A stretch of DNA of 64,000 nt from Acetonema longum DSM 6540 (GTDB lineage Bacteria > Bacillota > Negativicutes > Sporomusales > Acetonemataceae), in the NCBI RefSeq assembly GCF_000219125.1, contig NZ_AFGF01000053.1, forward strand, positions 1 through 64,000, in the 5' to 3' direction. This document shows, one piece after another, positions 56,251 through 63,952 of this stretch; positions within the stretch are counted from its first letter, which is position 1, and every line of letters starts with the position of its first letter. The position numbers were made by a program, and so were the translations under genes. The notes under the pieces are model-generated. The model was given only the letters and a program-made list of their open reading frames with translations. It searched no databases and had not been told where the DNA came from.

Positions 56251-57495
56251 ATGGATTTAAACACAGTATGTTTTGGCATGTTCGGTTTTTTATTCCTGGG
56301 ATATTTGCTATTGGAAGGCTTTGATTATGGCGCCGGCATGCTTCTTCCTTTCATCGGAAATTCAGACAGCGAGAAACAAGCCATACTCCGGACTCTGGCC
56401 CCGGTATGGGAAGGAAACGAAGTATGGCTCATCGCCGCCGGTGCAGTACTGTTCGCCGGCTTTCCGCACGTCTATGCCACTTTATTTTCCGGTTTATATT
56501 TTGCCCTGCTGCTCATCCTCGTGACCTTGATTTTGCGTGGCATAGCCTTTGAATTTCGTGATAAGGACAACAACCGGCAATGGCGGACATTTTGGGATTG
56601 GGCGATATTTTTTGGCAGTATGGTGCCCGCTTTTTTTTGGGGAATCGCCATTACTAACCTTCTTGCCGGTCTGCCAATTGATCATGAAATGCAATATGCA
56701 GGTTCTTTCGGCGATTTGCTAAATTTATATTCCTTGACAGGCGGCCTGGTCTTCCTGCTCTTGTTCCTGCTGCACGGATCGATTTACCTTACCTTGCGGG
56801 TGGATCATTATTTGGTGCCGCAGGTCAGAAAAATCGGCCTGATTACCGGCAAGTACGCGGTACTTGTATCCGCGGGATTTATCATCCTGTCCTTCCTGTA
56901 CACGGATTTGGCAGCAAAGCTTGTTCCCGTTATGGCTGTGGCCGCATTGTTATTATCATTGATTTACTGCTGCCGTTGTTTGCAGAAAAAGCAATATGCA
57001 TTAAGTTTTCTGTGCAGTACCGCTGCTATTGTTTCTGCTGTTTTGGCTATCTTCGTCAGCCTGTTTCCCAGGGTTATCGTGTCCAGCCTGAGCCCGGACT
57101 GGAGCCTTACCGTTTACAACTCGGCTTCTAACATCTTAACTTTGAAAATCATGACTATCACCATGTCAATCGTGCTGCCGCTTGTGCTCGCATTTGAGGT
57201 TTGGAAATATCATATATTCAGGGACCGGATAAATATCATTAACCCCGATGGTGAATCGCAGCGGCTACTGTGGGCGCAGCTGCATGGACAATTAATGCAA
57301 TTCATTGCCCATGCAGCTGATCTCGCCGTCATTATGAAAAAAGGGGGAACAATCATGGAAAGCAACGTAATAAAATCAAATGAAGCATTAAAGGCAAGAA
57401 TGATCCATCAACTGCAGGAATCCAGGGAGTTACTGCGGCGTGGCCGACGTTTGGCAAGCGCCTTTGCCAAGCTGATAAGACTGCTAAAAAAATAA
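56251..57495 (+). CDS. cydB: Cytochrome bd ubiquinol oxidase subunit II with C-terminal extension
   Basis: A 414-residue protein. Residues 1 to about 335 are a normal CydB (VCFGMFGFLFLGYLLLEGFDYGAGMLLPFIG, LAPVWEGNEVWLIAAGAVLFAGFP, and a late LTLKIMTITMSIVLPLVLAFEVWKYHIF). The rest, about 75 residues, is not part of the usual domain: it is hydrophilic and ends in an Arg/Lys-rich helix (ESRELLRRGRRLASAFAKLI). An internal ATG at 57355 with AAAGGGGG upstream could yield a 46-residue separate product. The start at 56251 follows CAGGTGAA and overlaps nothing; cydA ends 4 bases before. Confidence 0.92.
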   Translation: MDLNTVCFGMFGFLFLGYLLLEGFDYGAGMLLPFIGNSDSEKQAILRTLAPVWEGNEVWLIAAGAVLFAGFPHVYATLFSGLYFALLLILVTLILRGIAFEFRDKDNNRQWRTFWDWAIFFGSMVPAFFWGIAITNLLAGLPIDHEMQYAGSFGDLLNLYSLTGGLVFLLLFLLHGSIYLTLRVDHYLVPQVRKIGLITGKYAVLVSAGFIILSFLYTDLAAKLVPVMAVAALLLSLIYCCRCLQKKQYALSFLCSTAAIVSAVLAIFVSLFPRVIVSSLSPDWSLTVYNSASNILTLKIMTITMSIVLPLVLAFEVWKYHIFRDRINIINPDGESQRLLWAQLHGQLMQFIAHAADLAVIMKKGGTIMESNVIKSNEALKARMIHQLQESRELLRRGRRLASAFAKLIRLLKK

Positions 57496-57784
57496 GATAA
57501 TTCCGGTCACGCACTCAGCGCATCACTTCATTTTAGTTGTTGATGTCTTTGTTTTGGTCCTTATCTTTGCTTTTGTCTTTGTCGTCTGTGAAGGTTTGCT
57601 TTCTTCGGAATCATCGCTAAATTTGCGTCATAACCGAGTTTTGTAACAGCCTTTATTTCAGCAGTTTAGCAGGCATAGATTGTAAAAATGCAGTAATATC
57701 TCCTTTACTTTCTGTGCAGCGGTTGCAAGGCAAATAATGCTGATTCTGTTTATATTCCCCTTGCCATGTTCGACTGCTTCGCCG

Positions 57785-58681
57785 CTAAGCCATTATTGAC
57801 CCATGCGCAAACAAATGAGTCATATACTGATTCAAAATATCGAGACTCTTTTTTACAGAAGGCTTGCTGTGCTTGTGAGTGATTTTATAACATATTCTCT
57901 CTGGCGGTGGGTCCAGCAGTCGTTGGATAACGATCTGTCCCGACTGGACGAAAGTGTCAGCTACCGATTTAGGTACAACAGACCATTGCCTGGGGTCTCG
58001 CATAAGCGAAACAATTAGCCCGGAAACATCGACCGAAACGGACGCTGAGCGAAGAGGATCCCACCAGCGGTCATGCCACACTTGAAAGGCCGGCCCCCAA
58101 TTCCAATATATTTCATATTCTGAGCTCAACACAGTCGGATGTATTGGCTGCAACTCGCCGCTTCCGGGCGTCGCCGGCCTGATCAATACGGCCTCATCGA
58201 CAAAGAACGGTTCCACTTCAATGTTGGGCACCGTTCTTTCCATTTTTACGAAAGCTACGTCTATTTCCCGGCGTTCCAATGTATCCCATAGTTCCCCGGA
58301 ATGTTGCGTGCGGAATTGGAGGCGTATTCTCGGACTATGTTGGGTTAAAGATCGATAAAGAGGCGGAAGAACATATGTATTAAGGCTGTTTGATCCGCCG
58401 ATGGAAAGGGTTAACTGGGGACCGCTTGCCTGCAGTTTCTCCGTATCCCGTTTTAACGCCTGCCATCGCTCGGCAATAGCAATGAAGTTCTCGCCAAAAG
58501 GAGATAAGGCAATCTTTTGTCTGCCCTTTCCTCGCTCAACAAGGATGGCCCCCATTTCCTGCTCCAGGGTTTTCAGCCGATAACTGACGGTAGCTTGGGT
58601 CAAACTTAGCACTTCAGCCGCTTTTTTTAAGCTCTGGGTCTGCACAATAGCCAGAAATGCTTCAATTCCTGCAGCATACAT
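57785..58681 (-). CDS. LysR-family transcriptional regulator
   Basis: A 298-residue regulator: an N-terminal winged helix (about 3-62) with FLAIVQTQSLKKAAEVLSLTQATVSYRLKTLEQEMGAILVERGKGR, and a periplasmic-binding-like effector domain (about 88-295) with LSIGGSNSLNTYVLPPLYRSL and REIDVAFVKMERTV. Divergent from an MFS gene, with a perfect palindrome in the 141-bp gap, so it probably controls that transporter and itself. The effector is unknown. ATG after AGGAGG. Confidence 0.92.
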   Translation of the reverse strand: MYAAGIEAFLAIVQTQSLKKAAEVLSLTQATVSYRLKTLEQEMGAILVERGKGRQKIALSPFGENFIAIAERWQALKRDTEKLQASGPQLTLSIGGSNSLNTYVLPPLYRSLTQHSPRIRLQFRTQHSGELWDTLERREIDVAFVKMERTVPNIEVEPFFVDEAVLIRPATPGSGELQPIHPTVLSSEYEIYWNWGPAFQVWHDRWWDPLRSASVSVDVSGLIVSLMRDPRQWSVVPKSVADTFVQSGQIVIQRLLDPPPERICYKITHKHSKPSVKKSLDILNQYMTHLFAHGSIMA

Positions 58682-58697
58682 GAATGGGCCTCCTCAA

Positions 58698-58723
58698 ATC
58701 TTAAATATAGAAATATTTAAGAT
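58698..58723. promoter_or_regulatory. Palindromic operator between LysR and MFS genes
   Basis: ATCTTAAATAT, 4-base spacer AGAA, ATATTTAAGAT: an 11-bp perfect inverted repeat just upstream of the LysR start. It contains the T-N11-A type dyad preferred by LysR proteins and is the obvious autoregulatory site. Confidence 0.75.
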
Positions 58724-58822
58724 ATTTTACAAAATACATTTGATTTACAAGCAATATTTCTTTATTTAAAATTAACATGAAATTAACAAACGTGCAACTA
58801 TGCATATAGAGGAGGAAATATC

Positions 58823-60031
58823 TTGGCTAACCAGGCGGATGCAAATAAAAAATCCGTTATTGTCATTTCTTTACTTACAGCGGCATGCCTGCTCGGCGAC
58901 TCCATGTTATACGTCGTTTTGCCGATACACTGGCAGGACGTAGGGCTGGCTTCCTTATGGGAAGTAGGTATTCTGTTATCAGTCAACCGCATTGTACGAC
59001 TGCCTTTAAATCCTCTGGTCAGTTGGCTCTATGGCAGGATAAGCAGCCGGAGCGGCCTTACTTTCGCGGCAATACTGGCTGTTTGCACAACCTTTTCCTA
59101 TGCGTTTGTACAAGGGTTCGTACTTTGGCTGATTTTGCGGTGTATATGGGGACTCGCCTGGACTTTTTTACGCTTAGGCGCTTATTTTACCATCCTTGAA
59201 GTAACTGGCGAAAATAATCGAGGCCATTACATGGGTATGTATAACGGCCTCTATCGTTTAGGGAGCCTGGTAGGTATGCTGACAGGAGGCTTTCTCGCTG
59301 ACCGCTATGGTGTTGGCGTTACAGCCATATTGTTCGGATTTATGACCTTTTTGGCAATTCCCTTCACCTTTCAGTTGTTTGCCTGTCCAAGCGGCCATGC
59401 GCCGGACACAAACAAGTCCCTGGATGTATCAGCCCTCATCAACGCAAATGTGCTTTGGACTCTGCTGACTGGGCTGTTTATCGCCATGGTCTATCAAGGA
59501 ACATTTACGGCGACGCTGAGCTATTTGATCCAGGTTCATAACTCTTCCCCCATCTTGCTCTTCGGCACCACGATCGGCGCTGCATCTCTGGCCGGTACTC
59601 TGCAAGCTTTGCGTTGGGGGTGGGAACCTTGGCTGGCCCCATTGTCCGGTAAACTATCCGACGGCAAATACAGTCGCAACACCATATTAACTGCAACCCT
59701 TATCCTCGCTGCCGTATCATTCTCCCTGCTCCCTTTGCCATTGCCCTTAGAATGGTGGCTGCTGCTTATTCTTATTATTCTCCTGACGGCAACGGTTCTC
59801 ACAACGATTATCGACGCTATTGCCTGTGATGTCGCCTTTTGTTCTCCTCCCAAAACTTTTATGTCGGCGTATTCCTTCGCCATTGATATTGGCGCCGCCT
59901 TGGGACCGTTGGCCGGATATACGCTCAATGATCTATCCGGCCCCTATGCTGTTTATTGGGCAATCGCCGGCGGTCTGTCCATATTTGCAGTAAGGTGGCT
60001 GATCTGGCCAATCAGCATTTACAAGAAATAA
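58823..60031 (+). CDS. MFS transporter
   Basis: A 402-residue transporter with about 12 hydrophobic segments. The loop after helix 2 is NRIVRLPLNPLVSWLYGRISSRSG and the second-half pattern includes FGFMTFLAIPFTF and WLAPLSGKLSDGKYSRNTIL, which is the motif A region of MFS carriers. It is similar to drug-efflux or metabolite carriers, but the substrate is unknown. TTG start, 8 bases after GAGGAGG. Divergent from the LysR gene. Confidence 0.88.
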   Translation: MANQADANKKSVIVISLLTAACLLGDSMLYVVLPIHWQDVGLASLWEVGILLSVNRIVRLPLNPLVSWLYGRISSRSGLTFAAILAVCTTFSYAFVQGFVLWLILRCIWGLAWTFLRLGAYFTILEVTGENNRGHYMGMYNGLYRLGSLVGMLTGGFLADRYGVGVTAILFGFMTFLAIPFTFQLFACPSGHAPDTNKSLDVSALINANVLWTLLTGLFIAMVYQGTFTATLSYLIQVHNSSPILLFGTTIGAASLAGTLQALRWGWEPWLAPLSGKLSDGKYSRNTILTATLILAAVSFSLLPLPLPLEWWLLLILIILLTATVLTTIIDAIACDVAFCSPPKTFMSAYSFAIDIGAALGPLAGYTLNDLSGPYAVYWAIAGGLSIFAVRWLIWPISIYKK

Positions 60032-60229
60032 GTCCAACATGTTAAGACATTTTTTCTTTTCTTGTTGTTGCAATACATACGTCTATAATCGCTTGGCAAT
60101 AACAATGATACCTCATAGAAATTATTAGTATTGTTATGGCACACTATCCTTGCTATCATTTCAATATAAGCCAGTCTTACAATTGTAATTCCGAAAAAGA
60201 AGCAATGCCCGTAAGAAAGGAGAAGAAAG

Positions 60230-60280
60230 ATGGATCGCGCAGAACTGTACCCTATGCAAAGGAGCAAAAAGCATGAATGA
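60230..60280 (+). CDS. Short upstream open frame overlapping the MBL-hydrolase start
   Basis: A 16-codon frame (MDRAELYPMQRSKKHE) begins 7 bases after AAGGAGAAG, a strong ribosome site, and ends in the ATGAATGA overlap that contains the start of the next gene (60273). The ribosome site of the downstream gene lies inside the frame. This arrangement fits translational coupling or a leader peptide; no similarity is known to me. Confidence 0.4.
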   Translation: MDRAELYPMQRSKKHE

Positions 60281-61016
60281 TAAAGTAATCATTCAGTTTC
60301 TAGGTTCGGGAGATGCTTTTGGCAGCGGTGGAAGGCTGCAAACCTGCATCCTGATTTCAGGCCAAACCCAGTTTTTGATCGATTGTGGTGCATCTTCAAT
60401 GATCTCGATAAATCAATACAAAGTCGACCCGAATAGTATCTCTACTATTTTTCTTTCCCACCTGCACGGCGATCACGCCGGCGGCATTCCGTTCTTTGTC
60501 CTGGATGCGCAACTAAACCGCAAACGGACACAGCCTCTCACAATCGCAGGACCGCCAGGAACGTCCGACTGGTATCCCCGAATCATGGAAGCCTCGTTCC
60601 CCGGCTCGTCCATCGTAGAGAGGAAGTTTCCAGTAACGATCAAGGAACTTGAGCCGGGCAAGGCGGATACCGTCAATGGGATCAGTGTCACGCCTTTCCC
60701 CGTATCGCACGGGGCGACGTTGACCTCGCTTGCACTGAGAATAGGTTTTCAGGGAAAATTGATTACCTATTCCGGGGATACGGAGTGGACAGATTCATTG
60801 TTTGCTGCGGCTCATGAGGCTGCTCTCTTTATCGCGGAAGCCTATTTCTTCGAGAAAAAAGTAAGAAATCACATGGACTACATGACGCTCAAAGAGCACT
60901 GGCACGAATTGAATGCACAGAGAATCATCTTTACTCACATGAACAACGACATGCTGGACAAGCTCCGCGGCGTCGATATCGAAACAGCCAGTGACGGAAA
61001 AATAGTAGAAATCTGA
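60273..61016 (+). CDS. Metallo-beta-lactamase-fold hydrolase
   Basis: A 247-residue protein of the RNase Z/phosphodiesterase-like MBL group: first strand IIQFLGSGDAFGSGGRLQT, zinc motif HLHGDHAGG, then VSHGATLTSLALRI, the Asp site in TYSGDTEW, and a final His in IIFTHM. The substrate is uncertain, since cyclic-nucleotide phosphodiesterases and tRNase-like enzymes share this layout. It has its own AAAGGAG before the ATG and may be coupled to the 16-codon leader. Confidence 0.85.
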   Translation: MNDKVIIQFLGSGDAFGSGGRLQTCILISGQTQFLIDCGASSMISINQYKVDPNSISTIFLSHLHGDHAGGIPFFVLDAQLNRKRTQPLTIAGPPGTSDWYPRIMEASFPGSSIVERKFPVTIKELEPGKADTVNGISVTPFPVSHGATLTSLALRIGFQGKLITYSGDTEWTDSLFAAAHEAALFIAEAYFFEKKVRNHMDYMTLKEHWHELNAQRIIFTHMNNDMLDKLRGVDIETASDGKIVEI

Positions 61017-61191
61017 TCTTGAAACAAGTCCATGACTATTGCATTACCGAAAAAGAACCTGTAGCAATTGCAGGCGCCACAGTGCAGGTGGAATCCTCCT
61101 CTACTGCCGGTACTTGCATGTTGGTCACTTTTTCTGTCCACGGATTTAAATAGATTCTCTCGAAAAAGTAAGTTTACCGCTTCATATCATA

Positions 61192-61229
61192 CTAAATGTC
61201 TACTGCAAAATAATGCAGTAGACATTTGG
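61192..61229. repeat. Second copy of the palindrome seen at 54607
   Basis: AAATGTCTACTGCA, loop AAATAA, then TGCAGTAGACATTT: the same stem as at 54607 with C-G to T-A and G-C to A-T exchanged pairs. Lies in the 361-bp gap 61017-61377 together with a possible intron relic. Confidence 0.7.
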
Positions 61230-61261
61230 CCTATCTGGCGTATGCGGATTAAGTAAAAAAT

Positions 61262-61352
61262 TAAACTGTGTCAACCTTGGGGAACCACCTAGTACAAGGT
61301 CGCATGATAGGTGGTGTGAGAGAAGGGGGGTTTGTCACTCCTACTACTCAAT
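61262..61352 (+). other. Possible relic of a bacterial group II intron
   Basis: AACCTTGGGGAACC, CGCATGATAGGTGGTGTGAG, AGAAGGGGGG and CTCCTACTACTCAATC recall the GTGTGAGAG...CCTACTCAATT stretch common in bacterial group II intron RNAs near the reverse-transcriptase frame. No reverse transcriptase is present here. This identification rests on memory of intron sequences, not on an alignment. Confidence 0.3.
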
Positions 61353-61377
61353 CAACGGAACAAGAAATCGTATGTTC

Positions 61378-61908
61378 CTATTTACCGGCGACGGAGAATT
61401 CCCCTATTTTGCGCCCTTTTGCCAGCATGTCAATCACTGTGGCATCGGTGGGAAAAGCCAGGGGCGGAATAGCGTCGAGAGAAAAAAATGCCGCTTGGTC
61501 CAGATCATCCCCGGCGGTAAGACTGCCGCCCGTTTGAGTGACGATAAACCAAATTCCGACTGTGTGGCAGGCGGGATTATGGAAGTTGGATAGCACAGCG
61601 AACACATTTTGCGGTTCAATGCGCAAGCCTGTTTCTTCCCCGAACTCGCGTTTCAGAGCTTCCCGCACTTCTTCCTCATATTCCACGTAGCCGCAGGGTA
61701 TGCACCAAAGGCCGGGATAAGTCGATGACTGTGACCGTCGCCCAAGCAATATCCGGTCTTCCTGGATTAAAATACCGGCTACTCCGACAATCGGGTTCTC
61801 ATACATGATAAAATGACAACTTTCGCAGGTTAGTCTCTCCCGCTGATCGTAGGGCAAACAGGAAAGCTTCCCGCCGCACTTTGGGCAAAAATAAAACCGT
61901 TGTTGCAT
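61378..61908 (-). CDS. Nudix hydrolase with N-terminal zinc ribbon
   Basis: A 176-residue protein. The zinc ribbon is FCPKCGG...LTCESCHF (about 7-32), then a Nudix domain with the box GYVEYEEEVREALKREFGEETGL (G-x5-E-x7-REx2EExGL intact). The ribbon-plus-Nudix layout resembles NADH pyrophosphatase or ADP-ribose pyrophosphatase relatives; the exact substrate is open. The ATG at 61908 follows AAAGGAG by 5 bases (open to 61932). Confidence 0.9.
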   Translation of the reverse strand: MQQRFYFCPKCGGKLSCLPYDQRERLTCESCHFIMYENPIVGVAGILIQEDRILLGRRSQSSTYPGLWCIPCGYVEYEEEVREALKREFGEETGLRIEPQNVFAVLSNFHNPACHTVGIWFIVTQTGGSLTAGDDLDQAAFFSLDAIPPLAFPTDATVIDMLAKGRKIGEFSVAGK

Positions 61909-61990
61909 AATATCTCCTTTTTCATTCATCATATTACTTTATGGCAAAAGAACCAATCAGAGCGTCCCTTCGCTTCTACTCAAAGAAATT

Positions 61991-62140
61991 ATGACCTTAC
62001 ATACGGCGGAACTAATGTTTATTGGAGCGGGAATAGAAGGTGACTTAGGCGAAACCGTTAGAAAATACATGACTCTGACCGACGCTGATGTATTTACCGA
62101 GTTTCAAATTGGTACAAACATAAGTTATCTGAAAATCTAG
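61991..62140 (+). pseudogene. 49-codon open frame of unknown origin, probably a gene fragment
   Basis: Opens with ATG at 61991 but without any ribosome site, and reads MTLHTAELMFIGAGIEGD then LGETVRKYMTLTDADVFTEF, ending at TAG 62140. The protein-like composition suggests the tail of a lost gene. No family recognised. The remaining 61909-62304 contains only the terminator at 62231. Confidence 0.3.
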
Positions 62141-62230
62141 CGGCAAACCCCGCTTATAAATCCTATAGCGAAGATGGTTAGATCTATAGGGCTTCCAGGG
62201 CGAATTGAATTTCAAATTGTGCGCTTAAGC

Positions 62231-62270
62231 ACCCCACCTGACAAATCGACCAGTGGGGTATTTTCTTTTG
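62231..62270 (+). terminator. Terminator-like hairpin before the omptin-like gene stop
   Basis: ACCCCAC (62231-62237) and GTGGGGT (62253-62259), then ATTTTCTTTTG on the plus strand. It fits the 3' end of the fragment at 61991-62140. Confidence 0.6.
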
Positions 62271-62304
62271 TTTCATAGTGCTCCTTTCTCAAATCCCATA
62301 TCCG

Positions 62305-63270
62305 TTAAAACTTGTGGTTAAAACTCAGCAGCCACCCCTCGGACTTACTCTTCTCTTCCCAGTTTTGATAGTAGACATCGTCGTCAGCCACCTGATAGCC
62401 ACCTTTCTTGTGGCGAAGCTCGGCATACCGATAGCCTACACTAACATCCGCATCGGAGTTAAATTGATAGGTAAGGCCCACTGCCGCATCATAGCCTTCG
62501 GATTTGCCTCCTTCCAATCTGAAGTTCATAGGTCTTAAATTCCAGCATCCCTCATTGTCGTTCTGCAAAGATGGCGCATAACTGATTTTAGCGGTTGCCG
62601 AAAGCTTTTGCCCCAGTTGTCTGGTCTCCTTGATGCCAAGATGCAGCCCCGAGTATGTAGTATCCCAAGTAGAATTCAATTCGGTCAGTTTTGTCCCGGG
62701 AGCCGGCGTCGGCATTGTCACGCCATTACCGATGACCTGCACACCGTTAGTCATCCGAAAAGAATTCTTCTGATACTGATATCCGGCAAACAATTGGGTT
62801 TTGTTTTTCTCAGTTTTTTCCATAGTGAGATAGTAATCCACCGTAAAGAATTGAGATTTGCTGCGAGTGTCAAACTGGCTTAAGGAAAACTTCCGTCCGT
62901 CATAATCAGGATCATAATTATCAGGATCCGTCTCGGGAACATCAGGCATCCAATCGCTATCATATCCAGTCCCTGTTTTCGCCCCTTTTCTGCCATAGGA
63001 AATCCCGATTTCCTCAGTTTCACTCAGATTTATTTTCGCGTCCAGCACCATAAAAACGCCGTCCATGGGAAATTCCAACCGGGATATGTGCTGGTCGGAA
63101 TACGGATAAGGATAATATGTGGTCCATACATTGCTGCCGGTCGTTACCCAAGTGCTAAGGCTGATTTGAACGTCATTTTGCGCCGCATCCTCGTTACTAT
63201 TGGCGGCATACACCGCCGGTGGCGCCGCTAATATTATCAACATACTCGTTATGGCTACGATTCGTTTCAC
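62305..63270 (-). CDS. Omptin-like outer-membrane beta-barrel protein
   Basis: About 321 residues with a signal peptide (KRIVAITSMLIILAAPPAVYA, cleavage after about 22) and alternating beta-strands ending in the C-terminal Phe of NHKF. Parts align by eye with OmpT: GYDSDWMPD matches the VDQDWMDS region with both catalytic Asp (D104 and D106 here, D103/D105 in the OmpT precursor), and TQLFAGYQYQKNSF matches its GLMAGYQESRYSF strand. The later His site of OmpT (DNDEHYD) reads NDNEGCW, so the His is replaced. GTG start, 8 bases after AAAGGA. Confidence 0.65.
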   Translation of the reverse strand: MKRIVAITSMLIILAAPPAVYAANSNEDAAQNDVQISLSTWVTTGSNVWTTYYPYPYSDQHISRLEFPMDGVFMVLDAKINLSETEEIGISYGRKGAKTGTGYDSDWMPDVPETDPDNYDPDYDGRKFSLSQFDTRSKSQFFTVDYYLTMEKTEKNKTQLFAGYQYQKNSFRMTNGVQVIGNGVTMPTPAPGTKLTELNSTWDTTYSGLHLGIKETRQLGQKLSATAKISYAPSLQNDNEGCWNLRPMNFRLEGGKSEGYDAAVGLTYQFNSDADVSVGYRYAELRHKKGGYQVADDDVYYQNWEEKSKSEGWLLSFNHKF

Positions 63271-63379
63271 ACTAAAAATCCTTTCTGCGTTAATTTTTCT
63301 CATTTACCAAGTATATCCTCTATTCTATAAAGTCACAAGATATAAACCCCTGCGCTTCTGGACGACAGGATATTAGCCC

Positions 63380-63421
63380 GAAAAAATTAAGGTTTCGCCA
63401 CTTACTTGCAGCGAAACCAAA
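63380..63421 (-). terminator. Terminator of the 105-residue protein gene, copy of the 54678 hairpin
   Basis: Minus strand GTTTCGC, a 12-base loop and GCGAAAC, then CTTAATTTTTTC. The loop differs from the 54678 copy by two bases. Confidence 0.75.
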
Positions 63422-63433
63422 TTCTCCAAAGAA

Positions 63434-63751
63434 CTACTCATTCGCCGGCGCTTCACAGAGCAATCCGTCCCGGAGCAGTGCTTGATTGCATTCCCAGGAC
63501 TCTACAATAGCTAATGCTGTCCTGTAATCAAAGCCTAAACCCATCAAATAAGCGATCAAGGCTGTTTCAGTGATGGTATGGGTGGGATTAGTCAGGGACA
63601 ATTCCCCGACACCATACTGAACAATCGGGCTGATTTGCGTTAGTAAATAATATGGAGTCAAAAATTGCATAGGCTGAACGGCTGCTGTAGCCGGAGCAAC
63701 CGGTATGACTGGCACGGGAGTTCTTCTTCTCCCAAAGAAGCAGCGGGACAT
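63434..63751 (-). CDS. Hypothetical protein, 105 residues
   Basis: An Arg-rich start (SRCFFGRRRTPVPV), a Pro/Ala stretch (about 11-26), then a mostly helical part with ITETALIAYLMGLGFDYRTALAIVESWECNQALLRDG. The GLGFDYRTALAIVESWE segment is UBA-like in spacing (helix, loop, helix), which may be chance. I do not recognise the family. ATG after GAAAGGGG; a good terminator follows. Confidence 0.6.
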   Translation of the reverse strand: MSRCFFGRRRTPVPVIPVAPATAAVQPMQFLTPYYLLTQISPIVQYGVGELSLTNPTHTITETALIAYLMGLGFDYRTALAIVESWECNQALLRDGLLCEAPANE

Positions 63752-63909
63752 CGCAGCACCCCTTTCATCTTATGTTAATATATTTTACGTAATGGATTTA
63801 CATATTGTGCAGTTTTTCTTCTTTGACGTAGAGAATTTTATGATCCAAACATCTGCGGCATGAAAGACGCCGGTCTGATCATCAGCGTCAAATGAAAATT
63901 GAAAACCAT

Positions 63910-63952
63910 AATAAAAGAGATAATTTTCCGGCAGAGGGCTATCTCTTTTATT
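63910..63952. terminator. Hairpin near the right window edge
   Basis: AATAAAAGAGATA pairs with TATCTCTTTTATT over 13 bp across a 17-base loop. T-tracts are inside the stem rather than after it, so its role as terminator is plausible but unproven. The remainder of 63752-64000 shows no gene. Confidence 0.5.

Noticed and set aside
57541-57600. TTTGTCTTTG-rich stretch after cydB, considered as a tandem repeat or a Lys/Thr-rich small gene on the minus strand
   Set aside because: Repeat units are irregular and the minus-strand frames have no start with a ribosome site.
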